Shown here one piece after another: positions 1 to 5,153 of a stretch of 5,153 nucleotides of DNA (positions are counted from its first letter, which is position 1; each line of letters opens with the position of its first letter). The DNA is from an uncultured Oscillospiraceae bacterium (lineage in GTDB: Bacteria; Bacillota; Clostridia; Oscillospirales; Acutalibacteraceae). The notes beneath the pieces are model-generated. The model was not told the origin of the DNA. It was given only the letters and a program-made list of their open reading frames with translations, and did not search any database. The stretch covers positions 1 through 5,153 of the forward strand of contig USBP01000134.1 in NCBI GenBank assembly GCA_900552985.1. Direction: 5' to 3'. A program made the translations under genes and the position numbers.

Positions 1-241
1 CGACCTGGCGGCGCAGGCGCTGCACGCCGGCGCGGATGCCTACGTGACCGGCGACGCGAGCCATCACGAGTTTCTGGACGCCATCCAAATGGGCCTGCCT
101 CTGCTGGCTGCCGGGCATTACGAAACAGAAAATCCGGCGGCAGATATGCTTGCGCGCAGGCTGGCCGGGCGCTTCCCGGGTCTTCACATTGCGCGTATCC
201 CACAGGGCAATCCGGTAGCATGGTATCGATTGGATGAATAA
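1..241 (+). CDS. Nif3-like dinuclear metal centre protein, C-terminal fragment (5' end outside window)
   Basis: Only the last 79 residues are present, read from base 2 to the TAA at 239-241. The fragment carries two C-terminal hallmarks of the Nif3/YbgI/YqfO family: a TGD-x3-H element (TGDASHHE, fragment residues 16-23) and a GHYETE motif (38-43). In the family, the His and Glu of this second motif help bind the two-metal centre of a toroidal hexamer. The biochemical role of the family is unsettled, though it is often annotated as a GTP cyclohydrolase I type 2 homologue. The gene lies directly upstream of rqcH, and only 12 bases separate its stop from the rqcH start, so the two are very probably co-transcribed. 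The fragment shows no frameshift and ends at the normal family C-terminus. Family assignment is firm; the cellular function is not known from the sequence. Confidence 0.9.
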   Translation, partial: DLAAQALHAGADAYVTGDASHHEFLDAIQMGLPLLAAGHYETENPAADMLARRLAGRFPGLHIARIPQGNPVAWYRLDE

Positions 242-245
242 GGAG
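240..245 (+). promoter_or_regulatory. rqcH ribosome binding site overlapping the nif3 stop codon
   Basis: AAGGAG at 240-245 shares its first two bases with the nif3 TAA (239-241) and lies 8 bases before the ATG at 254. The overlap means that ribosomes terminating on nif3 sit on the rqcH initiation site. This suggests translational coupling of the two genes (inference). Confidence 0.8.
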
Positions 246-253
246 TCGTTTTT

Positions 254-2017
254 ATGGCGCTTGACGGCATTTATTTACACTTTTTAACACAGGAGCTTGC
301 GCGCGAAGCAGTTGGCGCGCGCGTGGAAAAGGTCAGCCAGCCCTCTCGGGAGGAGCTGGTGCTCTCTCTGCGCTCCAGGGCCGGCGCGTATAAGCTGCTG
401 CTGAGCGTGCGCTCCAACAGCCCGCGCCTGCATTTTACGGCAAATGCGCCCGATAACCCGCAAACGCCGCCCATGCTGTGCATGCTGCTGCGCAAGGCGC
501 TCGTAGGCGCCGTGCTCACTGGGCTGCGCCAGATAGGGCTCGATCGGGTTCTGTTCCTTGATTTTGACGCGAGCAATGAGATCGGCGACCGGGTGCATCC
601 CAGCCTGTGCATTGAGATTATGGCGCGCCACAGCAACATTATCCTGCTCAATGAAAATGGAGTGATCGTCGATGCGCTCAAGCGCATTGACGCCACAAAA
701 TCCTCCGTGCGGGAGATCCTGCCTGGGCTGCCTTACACGCTGCCGCCCGCGCAGGATAAGGTCAACCTCCTGCTGGAGGAGGGACGGACAGCCTATGAGC
801 GCGTGCTGCTGGAGGGCGAGGCACGCCTCTCCGCCGCGTTGCTGCGCGCCTTACAGGGCGTTTCGCCCATTGTCTGCCGGGAGCTTGCCTTTCAGGCTGC
901 GGGAGAGGATCTTCCTGTTTCCGCTTTAAGCCTTGTGCAGCGGGAAAGCCTGCTGCATACATTGGAGGGGCTGTGCAGGCTGGTGCGCGAGGGTGTCCCT
1001 GCGCCGGAAATGGCGCTCGATCAGGAGGGGAAGCCGATGGATTTTGCCTTCCTGCCCATCCGGCAATATGGGGCGCTGATGCAGACGCGCGCGTATACGC
1101 GGCTATCCGCCCTGCTGGATGATTTTTATACCGAGCGCGACCGTGCGGAGCGAACCCGCCAGCGCGCACAGGATCTGTTTCACTTGCTCAACAGCACAAT
1201 GGAGCGCATTGCGCGCCGCCTCAACGCCCAGCGCGCAGAGCTCGCCGCCAGCGAGGACCGGGAGCAGCTGCGCATCCGCGCGGAGCTGATCACAGCTTAT
1301 CAATACACCTTGGAAAAGGGCGCGCCATTCTATGATGTGGAGAATTATTACGACGAGAACCGCATCCTGCGTATCCCGGCGGACCCTGCCCTTTCCCCCG
1401 CGCGCAACGCGCAGAAATACTATAAGGACTACCGCAAGGCCCAGACCGCGCAGAAGGTGCTCACGGAGCAGATCGCAGCGGGTGAACAGGAGCTGCAATA
1501 TATCGAGAGCGTCTTTGATGCGCTCAGCCGCTCTCAATCAGAACGGGAGCTCATGGAAATTCGGGAAGAGCTGGCTGCCGGCGGCTATCTTAAAAGCAGG
1601 CGCAGCGCGAAGCAAAAAGCCCCAAGGCCTCTTCCCCCCATGGAATTCTGCACGGACGACGGCTTTTCCATTCTGGTAGGGCGAAATAATGTGCAGAACG
1701 ATAAGCTTTCCCTGAAAACAGCGGCCAAAAATGACCTCTGGCTGCACACCAAAAACATCCCCGGCTCTCATGTCATTCTGGTCACAGGCGGCAAAGAGCC
1801 CAGCGAACAGGCACTGGTGCAGGCCGCTCAGCTGGCCGCCTGGTTCAGCCGGGCACGGGAATCCTCCTCCGTTCCAGTGGATTACACGCCCGTGCGGATG
1901 CTGCGAAAGCCGCAGGGAGCGCGGCCGGGCAAGGTCATTTACGACACCTACCGCACTCTGAGCGTCCACCCCTCGGAGGAGCTCGCACAGCGGCTGGCCG
2001 TGCGTACCGGCCCATAA
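254..2017 (+). CDS. rqcH: RqcH (Rqc2/NEMF homologue, NFACT family), ribosome-associated quality control factor
   Basis: The product has 587 residues, close to B. subtilis RqcH/YloA (about 570), and replaces the older label 'fibronectin-binding protein'. Family role: it binds obstructed 50S subunits carrying peptidyl-tRNA, recruits tRNA-Ala and builds C-terminal alanine tails that mark the chain for degradation. The NFACT-N domain (about 1-170) begins with the typical MALDGIYLHFL. It holds a DR pair at 97-98 and an EIM triplet at 121-123, which coincide in position with functionally important residues of the B. subtilis protein as I recall them. A helical region (about 170-290) covers the expected HhH domain. 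A long charged helical stretch (about 290-440) corresponds to the coiled-coil module. The NFACT-R (DUF814) domain at about 462-575 contains NDLWLHTKNIPGSHV (493-507) and the KPQGARPGKVIY block (552-563). The ATG at 254 has a good ribosome binding site 8 bases upstream. No truncation or missing motif is visible. Confidence 0.95.
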   Translation: MALDGIYLHFLTQELAREAVGARVEKVSQPSREELVLSLRSRAGAYKLLLSVRSNSPRLHFTANAPDNPQTPPMLCMLLRKALVGAVLTGLRQIGLDRVLFLDFDASNEIGDRVHPSLCIEIMARHSNIILLNENGVIVDALKRIDATKSSVREILPGLPYTLPPAQDKVNLLLEEGRTAYERVLLEGEARLSAALLRALQGVSPIVCRELAFQAAGEDLPVSALSLVQRESLLHTLEGLCRLVREGVPAPEMALDQEGKPMDFAFLPIRQYGALMQTRAYTRLSALLDDFYTERDRAERTRQRAQDLFHLLNSTMERIARRLNAQRAELAASEDREQLRIRAELITAYQYTLEKGAPFYDVENYYDENRILRIPADPALSPARNAQKYYKDYRKAQTAQKVLTEQIAAGEQELQYIESVFDALSRSQSERELMEIREELAAGGYLKSRRSAKQKAPRPLPPMEFCTDDGFSILVGRNNVQNDKLSLKTAAKNDLWLHTKNIPGSHVILVTGGKEPSEQALVQAAQLAAWFSRARESSSVPVDYTPVRMLRKPQGARPGKVIYDTYRTLSVHPSEELAQRLAVRTGP

Positions 2018-2135
2018 GCAGCCGCTCTGTGCGGAAGAAAAAGCGGCCGTATTGAAGGAGAGCCGAGCGCGGGGAGGGAGAGCGAAATAGTTCCACCCTC
2101 TTCCGGGGCTATCCATACGCCGCGTAAGGAAAGGT
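2018..2135 (+). other. rqcH-cdd1 intergenic gap without a clear terminator
   Basis: These 118 bases contain only weak, mutually exclusive inverted repeats: CCGC/GCGG just after the rqcH stop, or GCCGCT pairing with AGCGGC further on. There is no following T-tract and no convincing sigma-A promoter. Read-through from rqcH into the next gene is therefore the simplest reading (inference). Confidence 0.4.
2126..2134 (+). promoter_or_regulatory. Ribosome binding site that favours the 2136 start of the Cdd1-family gene
   Basis: AAGGAAAGG at 2126-2134. The AAGGA core lies 5 bases before the ATG at 2136. The alternative ATG at 2148 would be 13 bases from the nearest AAGG, which is too far for efficient initiation. 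The 2136 start is therefore preferred, but not certain. Confidence 0.55.
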
Positions 2136-2420
2136 ATGATACGCAGCATGAGCGATCTGAGAACCATACCCGGCATCGGCAAAAACATTGAGCAGGATCT
2201 GCTTTCCATTGGCATCCAGAGCGTGTCAGATCTGAAGGGGAAAAAACCGGAAGAGTTGTATGAAAAGGATTGCCTTAAAAAGGGATTCAAGGAAGATATG
2301 TGTCAGTTGTATGTATTTCGCCTTGCCGTTTATTTTGCGGAGCACAAAACGCATGAAGCGGAAAAATTGAAGTGGTGGTATTGGAAGAATCATAAATATC
2401 CGGAAGCCCCCACCGAATAA
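2136..2420 (+). CDS. Cdd1-family small helix-hairpin-helix protein
   Basis: The 94-residue product matches the Cdd1 ('pathogenicity locus') family, named after a gene next to the Clostridioides difficile toxin locus but widespread in bacteria and not itself a virulence factor. A helix-hairpin-helix element with the hairpin IPGIGKNI lies at residues 11-18. This fold usually contacts nucleic acid backbones without sequence specificity. It is followed by SVSDLKGK (29-36), two cysteines (C46, C56), the segment QLYVFRLAVYFAEH (57-70) and an aromatic KWWYWK patch (79-84) near the end. I recognise the family from this overall pattern. No signal peptide or membrane segment is seen. The gene sits 118 bases after rqcH and is closed by the terminator at 2433-2470, so it could be the last gene of the nif3-rqcH unit. 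Its molecular function is not established; nucleic acid binding is inferred from the fold. Confidence 0.85.
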   Translation: MIRSMSDLRTIPGIGKNIEQDLLSIGIQSVSDLKGKKPEELYEKDCLKKGFKEDMCQLYVFRLAVYFAEHKTHEAEKLKWWYWKNHKYPEAPTE

Positions 2421-2432
2421 CCCCTTTTAGAT

Positions 2433-2470
2433 GCCTGTTTATGTTTAAAACGCATAAACAGGCGTTTTTT
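2433..2470 (+). terminator. Rho-independent terminator after the Cdd1-family gene
   Basis: A perfect 11-bp stem (GCCTGTTTATG at 2433-2443 with CATAAACAGGC at 2453-2463) encloses a 9-base loop. A run of six T at 2465-2470 follows. It lies 12 bases after the cdd1 stop and should end the nif3-rqcH-cdd1 transcript. Confidence 0.9.
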
Positions 2471-2502
2471 GTAAAAAAGTACACTTGAAATTTGTTTATT
2501 AC

Positions 2503-2536
2503 TACAAAATCGTAACAAAAGGGTTACAATTTTGTA
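2503..2536. promoter_or_regulatory. Probable operator: 14-base-arm inverted repeat over the hydrolase promoter
   Basis: The left arm TACAAAATCGTAAC (2503-2516) and right arm GTTACAATTTTGTA (2523-2536) are reverse complements except at one position, separated by 6 bases. The right arm covers the likely -35 hexamer. It is also nearly self-palindromic (TTACAA-TT-TTGTAA, 2524-2537), so the region could be read as two related binding sites. No T-tract follows, and the dyad ends before the predicted transcription start, so a DNA operator fits better than an RNA hairpin. The cognate regulator is unknown and none is encoded in this window. Confidence 0.6.
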
Positions 2537-2552
2537 ATCGTTGTGTTATAAT
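2523..2552 (+). promoter_or_regulatory. Sigma-A-type promoter with extended -10, upstream of the hydrolase gene
   Basis: A consensus TATAAT at 2547-2552 is preceded by TG at 2544-2545, giving an extended -10 element. The best -35 is GTTACA (2523-2528, four of six matches) with an 18-base spacer. The predicted start near 2559 gives a leader of about 100 bases. The leader holds two small hairpin candidates (AAAACA/TGTTTT at 2577-2594 and CGCTC/GAGCG at 2608-2626). Both are weak and not typical of a known riboswitch. Confidence 0.75.
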
Positions 2553-2646
2553 CTTTTTGTGAAACAGAAGTAACGCAAAACATTGGGCTGTTTTAGAAAT
2601 ACAGGGACGCTCGTGCGGGAAGAGCGCCGGAATTGATTTTTGAAAG

Positions 2647-2653
2647 AAGGAGG
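2647..2653 (+). promoter_or_regulatory. Strong ribosome binding site fixing the hydrolase start at 2661
   Basis: AAGGAGG lies 7 bases before the ATG at 2661. The frame is open from a TTG at 2640, but that codon lies upstream of this site and has no comparable ribosome binding site of its own. The ATG is therefore the true start. Confidence 0.85.
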
Positions 2654-2660
2654 CATCCGT

Positions 2661-3602
2661 ATGGATATCATCACAAAGGAATATTCCTTTCCATCGGTGA
2701 CAGGCCTTTCTGATATTTATGCAAAAAGCTGGGCGCCTGCTGATGGCAGAGTGCTCGCTGTTTTTCAAATTCTGCACGGCATGGCGGAGCATATCGTGAG
2801 GTATGAGCCCTTCGCCTCCTATCTGTGCAGCCGGGGCTTTGCTGTATTTGACAACGACCATATCGGCCACGGCAAAAGCACGGCCGATACGGAATCGCTC
2901 GGCTACTTTGGGGAAGAGGATGGCTGGAAAGCCTTTGCCTGCGATGCAAAACAGCTGACAGAGCTTGCCCGCAAGGAATACCCCGGCGTACCGGTGATTC
3001 TCTTCGGGCATAGCATGGGCTCCTTTGTAGCCCGTTATTACACGGAGCTGTATGGCAGCGAGATAAACGGTGCGATTTATTGCGGGACCAGCGGCGAAAA
3101 CCCGGCTGCCGGGCTTGCGGTTGGGTTGTCGAATTTCGTTGCAAAGCGTAAGGGCAGCCATTACCGCAGCGAATTTATTAACCGGCTCGCCTTTGGCGCT
3201 TACAATAAAAAATGCGGATCTCCCCGCACAGCTTTTGATTGGTTGACAAAGGAGACGGAGGCGGTCGACCGCTATGTGCAGGATCCCTTCTGTGGTTTCC
3301 TGTTTACTGCGGTCGGCTATCGGGATCTGTTTCAGATTCTGCGCCACGTGTCCGCTCCCGGTTGGTACCGTAAAATTCCCGGGCATCTCCCAATTCTGCT
3401 GACATCGGGCGAGATGGATCCGGTCGGCGATTACGGGAAGGGCGTCCGGCAGGTTTTCCGCGACCTGAAAAAGACAGGGCATGCCGATGTAACACTCAAG
3501 CTCTACCCGGAGGATCGTCATGAGATCCTCAATGAAGCCGACCGAGAGGTTGTTTATGCTGATATCGCCTCTTGGGCGCTCAATGCGGCCAACGAGGCGT
3601 AA
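2661..3602 (+). CDS. Alpha/beta hydrolase, monoacylglycerol lipase/serine aminopeptidase S33 type (Hydrolase_4)
   Basis: The product has 313 residues, a normal length for lysophospholipase/monoglyceride lipase-like hydrolases. An oxyanion-side LHGMAEH motif lies at 39-45, followed by FDNDHIGHGKS (63-73), the typical 'D-hxGHGxS' stretch of this family. The nucleophile elbow GHSMG is at 116-120, with Ser118. The acid is probably Asp253 in SGEMDPVGD (249-257), and the base is His287 in YPEDRHEILNE (282-292). The triad is complete. A cap region lies between about 145 and 235. There is no signal peptide or membrane segment, so the enzyme is probably cytoplasmic. The substrate (a glycerolipid or another carboxylic ester) cannot be read from the sequence. 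The gene has its own promoter and operator-like dyad and appears monocistronic, ending well before the terminator at 3743-3782. The fold and class are secure; the exact enzymatic name is not. Confidence 0.92.
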   Translation: MDIITKEYSFPSVTGLSDIYAKSWAPADGRVLAVFQILHGMAEHIVRYEPFASYLCSRGFAVFDNDHIGHGKSTADTESLGYFGEEDGWKAFACDAKQLTELARKEYPGVPVILFGHSMGSFVARYYTELYGSEINGAIYCGTSGENPAAGLAVGLSNFVAKRKGSHYRSEFINRLAFGAYNKKCGSPRTAFDWLTKETEAVDRYVQDPFCGFLFTAVGYRDLFQILRHVSAPGWYRKIPGHLPILLTSGEMDPVGDYGKGVRQVFRDLKKTGHADVTLKLYPEDRHEILNEADREVVYADIASWALNAANEA

Positions 3603-3650
3603 AAAAGCCGGGAGGAAGCTTTTCTCCTGAAAAATGAAATTGCCAAAGAG

Positions 3651-3734
3651 CTGCGCGAGAAGAACTGCGGCGGGATTTTTTTAAAAGTAAAATCCTGCCT
3701 TGCCCCGGTTCTCTCTTAGCCCCCCAGCGCGCAG
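3651..3734 (+). ncRNA. Candidate structured RNA: elongated multi-stem hairpin, sRNA or 3' UTR element
   Basis: Nested complementary blocks form one long rod. The closing stem is CTGCGCG (3651-3657) with CGCGCAG (3728-3734). The middle stem is AGA-a-GAAC (3658-3665) with GTTCTCT (3708-3714), with one bulged A at 3661. The apical stem is GGCGGGATTTT (3669-3679) with AAAATCCTGCC (3689-3699), 11 bp with one G-U pair and a 9-base loop. The internal loops are asymmetric: a 13-base bulge at 3715-3727 and a 3-by-8 loop at 3666-3668/3700-3707. A strong terminator begins 9 bases later. The element could be the 3' end of the hydrolase transcript or a separate small RNA. I found no convincing promoter of its own and do not recognise an RNA family. 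The pairing is seen directly; a function is inference. Confidence 0.4.
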
Positions 3735-3742
3735 TGAAAGTG

Positions 3743-3782
3743 AACCACCAGTTTTCTTTGAAAGCCTGGTGGTTTCTTTTTT
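3743..3782 (+). terminator. Rho-independent terminator downstream of the hydrolase and structured element
   Basis: A perfect 9-bp stem, AACCACCAG (3743-3751) with CTGGTGGTT (3766-3774), is followed by the T-rich tract TTTCTTTTTT (3773-3782, sharing its first two T with the stem). The 14-base loop can itself pair CTTT with AAAG. It works on the + strand only, because no T-tract follows on the other strand. It separates the hydrolase unit from the flavodiiron gene. Confidence 0.88.
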
Positions 3783-3912
3783 GCGCCGCTGCATTTTGTC
3801 CCGCTGCAACGCAAAGAATAATGCTGGGAAAGCTCTCGCGTGTGGCTCGCCTGTACTGCCGGGGCAAGCAGATGGATCGACCAACGCACCCCTGCCACCT
3901 CCGGTTCACGGT

Positions 3913-3941
3913 TTGACTTTTTCCGAAAAATGGAGTAGACT
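3913..3941 (+). promoter_or_regulatory. Sigma-A-type promoter of the flavodiiron gene, with palindromic spacer
   Basis: The -35 TTGACT (3913-3918, five of six) and -10 TAGACT (3936-3941, four of six) are separated by exactly 17 bases. Transcription would start near 3949, giving a leader of about 64 bases. A TTTTTC-C-GAAAAA palindrome (3918-3930) occupies much of the spacer. It could be an operator or simply an A/T-rich coincidence. Confidence 0.7.
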
Positions 3942-4012
3942 AATGGGTTGTCAGAGAGTTGTTAGGACACCTTAACAAAAAGACGTAAATTGCTGATTTG
4001 GAGGCTGAGACA

Positions 4013-5153
4013 ATGCACTGCACAAGAGAGGTTGCCCCTCATATCCACTGGGTAGGCGGCAGTGACCGGCGCCTTGCCCTGTTTGAAAATATGTTCCCGC
4101 TGCCGCAGGGCGTCTCCTATAATTCCTATCTGATCTTGGATGACAAGATCGCGTTGATGGACACGGTGGACGCGGCGATCACCCGGCAGTTCCTTGAAAA
4201 TATCGATCATGTGCTGGCAGGGCGCGCCATTGATTATCTGGTTGTCAACCATATGGAGCCGGATCACTGCGCCAATATTGAGGAGCTGGCACGCCGGTAC
4301 CCGGTGATGAAAATCGTGGGGAATAAAAAGACGTTCCAGATGATCCGTCAATTTTACGATTTCTCCCTGGAAGAGCGCTGCATTGAGGTGTGCGAGGGGG
4401 ATACGCTCCCGCTTGGCACGCACACGTTGCAATTTTTCTTCACCCCGATGGTGCACTGGCCCGAAGTTATGGTAGCCTATGAGCAATCGGAGGGAATTCT
4501 GTTTTCGGCCGATGCATTTGGCACCTTTGGCGCGCATGACGGCGCGCTCTTCAGCGATGAAACGGATTTTGAAAGTGTTTATCTCGCTGAGGCACGCCGG
4601 TACTACGCGAATATTGTGGGCAAATATGGCCCGCAGGTGCAATCGGCTCTGAAGAAACTCGCCGGCTTGGAAATCCGCATGATTTGCCCGCTGCACGGGC
4701 CCGTATGGCGGGAGGATCTTGGCTATCTCCTGGAGAAATACGACCGTTGGAGCAAGTATATTCCCGAGGCGCCCGGCGTCGTTCTGGCCTATGCATCTAT
4801 GTATGGCAACACGGAAAACGCAGTTGACCTGATCGCCGGCAAGCTGGCGGAGCGCGGCGTTTCCAACCTGAGCGTTTTTGACATTTCAAAAACGCATCCG
4901 TCAGAGATCATTGCGGAGATGTTCCGCCTGAGCCATATTGTGCTGGCTTCCCCCACCTATAACATGGGCATTTACTATGGGATGAACAGCCTCCTGCATG
5001 AAATGGCTGCGCTGAACCTGCAAAACCGTAAAGCGGCCCTGATTGGCAACGGCTCTTGGGCGCCTGCGGCCGCAGGGCTGATGAAAAAGCAGCTGGAAAG
5101 CATGAAAAATATGACGCTCCTTTGCGAGCCTTTGGAGATTCGCTCCGCACTCA
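4013..5153 (+). CDS. Flavodiiron protein (A-type flavoprotein, FprA family), O2/NO reductase; 3' end outside window
   Basis: The frame stays open from the ATG at 4013 to the window edge, giving 380 residues of an expected 390-410. The family reduces O2 to water and/or NO to N2O at a diiron site, with electrons passing through FMN from rubredoxin or a similar donor. It protects anaerobes in the cytoplasm. The N-terminal metallo-beta-lactamase-like domain (about 1-250) has every expected diiron ligand: His80, Glu82 and Asp84 in HMEPDH, His148 in TPMVHWPE, Asp167 in SADAFG and His228 in PLHGP. The flavodoxin domain starts near 256 with the FMN phosphate loop YASMYGNTENA (260-270). It continues with ASPTYNMGI (312-320) and GNGSWAPAA (345-353). 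No rubredoxin module can be seen before the edge. The start is supported by GGAGG at 4000-4004, 8 bases upstream, and the gene has its own promoter. O2 versus NO preference cannot be decided from the sequence. Confidence 0.95.
   Translation, partial: MHCTREVAPHIHWVGGSDRRLALFENMFPLPQGVSYNSYLILDDKIALMDTVDAAITRQFLENIDHVLAGRAIDYLVVNHMEPDHCANIEELARRYPVMKIVGNKKTFQMIRQFYDFSLEERCIEVCEGDTLPLGTHTLQFFFTPMVHWPEVMVAYEQSEGILFSADAFGTFGAHDGALFSDETDFESVYLAEARRYYANIVGKYGPQVQSALKKLAGLEIRMICPLHGPVWREDLGYLLEKYDRWSKYIPEAPGVVLAYASMYGNTENAVDLIAGKLAERGVSNLSVFDISKTHPSEIIAEMFRLSHIVLASPTYNMGIYYGMNSLLHEMAALNLQNRKAALIGNGSWAPAAAGLMKKQLESMKNMTLLCEPLEIRSAL

Larger units (their letters stand above)
3603..4012. other. 410-base non-coding gap between the hydrolase and flavodiiron genes
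   Basis: No open frame here has a ribosome binding site together with a recognisable protein. The short frames on both strands run across the terminator. In order, the gap holds a 7-bp hairpin (GGAGGAA/TTTCTCC, 3611-3627), a long multi-stem hairpin (3651-3734), a terminator (3743-3782), about 130 bases in which I see nothing (3783-3912), a promoter (3913-3941), and a leader with a small hairpin (GTTAGG/CCTTAAC, 3961-3976) and the ribosome binding site of the flavodiiron gene (GGAGG, 4000-4004). Confidence 0.75.

Noticed and set aside
1538..2290. A 250-codon open frame on the - strand across the end of rqcH and the Cdd1-family gene
   Set aside because: It overlaps two well-supported + strand genes and their intergenic gap, and the product matches nothing I recognise.
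2640..2660. TTG at 2640 as an upstream start for the hydrolase, adding 7 residues
   Set aside because: The ribosome binding site at 2647-2653 lies downstream of this codon and is ideally placed for the ATG at 2661.
2502..3521. A 339-codon open frame on the - strand, antisense to the hydrolase gene
   Set aside because: The + strand product has a complete catalytic triad and family motifs, a strong ribosome binding site and a promoter. The antisense product shows no recognisable domain, and its frame extends into the promoter region, so it is a shadow.
3669..3699. The apical 11-bp hairpin as a transcription terminator
   Set aside because: The T-run lies within the stem and loop, and no T-tract follows the stem on either strand. 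The real terminator is at 3743-3782.
3743..3782. The terminator as the expression platform of a riboswitch or T-box controlling the flavodiiron gene
   Set aside because: No T-box consensus or known aptamer core is visible upstream, and I found no competing antiterminator pairing. The flavodiiron gene has its own promoter downstream of the terminator.
3580..3909. Short open frames on both strands in the hydrolase-flavodiiron gap (up to 109 codons)
   Set aside because: They run through the terminator and the structured hairpin, lack good ribosome binding sites and have low-complexity, unrecognisable products.
3962..4696. A 244-codon open frame on the - strand, antisense to the flavodiiron gene
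   Set aside because: The + strand encodes all diiron ligands and flavodoxin motifs. The antisense product has no recognisable family and reflects codon bias in G+C-rich DNA.

Overview
The window looks like a chromosomal segment of a Gram-positive anaerobe of the class Clostridia (Bacillota). The coding regions are G+C-rich and the intergenic DNA is more A+T-rich. The evidence is gene content: a bacterial RqcH of Bacillus/Clostridium type next to a Nif3 protein, a Cdd1-type helix-hairpin-helix protein known mainly from clostridia, and an A-type flavodiiron protein typical of anaerobes. Strong purine-rich ribosome binding sites and intrinsic terminators with U-tracts fit this. I cannot name a genus. 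All real genes are on the + strand.

Layout. Positions 1-241 hold the 3' end of a nif3-family gene. It is followed at once by rqcH (254-2017), whose ribosome binding site overlaps the nif3 stop codon. After a 118-base gap comes a small Cdd1-family gene (2136-2420), closed by a strong terminator (2433-2470). I see no terminator inside this stretch, so nif3, rqcH and cdd1 may form one transcription unit. RqcH is the ribosome-associated quality control factor that adds C-terminal alanine tails to stalled nascent chains.

An A+T-rich intergenic region (2471-2660) carries an extended -10 promoter. A 14-base-arm inverted repeat overlaps its -35 region and is probably an operator. The promoter drives a single gene for an alpha/beta hydrolase of the monoacylglycerol lipase/serine aminopeptidase S33 type (2661-3602), with an intact Ser-Asp-His triad.

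The 410-base gap that follows (3603-4012) holds no credible protein gene but is rich in structure. It contains a small hairpin, an elongated multi-stem hairpin (3651-3734) and a textbook terminator (3743-3782), then about 130 featureless bases. Next comes a sigma-A-type promoter (3913-3941) with a short palindrome in its spacer. This promoter drives a flavodiiron protein gene (4013 to beyond the window end), an O2 and/or NO reductase with all six diiron ligands and the start of its flavodoxin domain.

No mobile element, CRISPR array, tRNA or rRNA is visible. The two least ordinary signals are the structured RNA candidate at 3651-3734 and the dyad over the hydrolase promoter. The protein-coding content is otherwise conventional.
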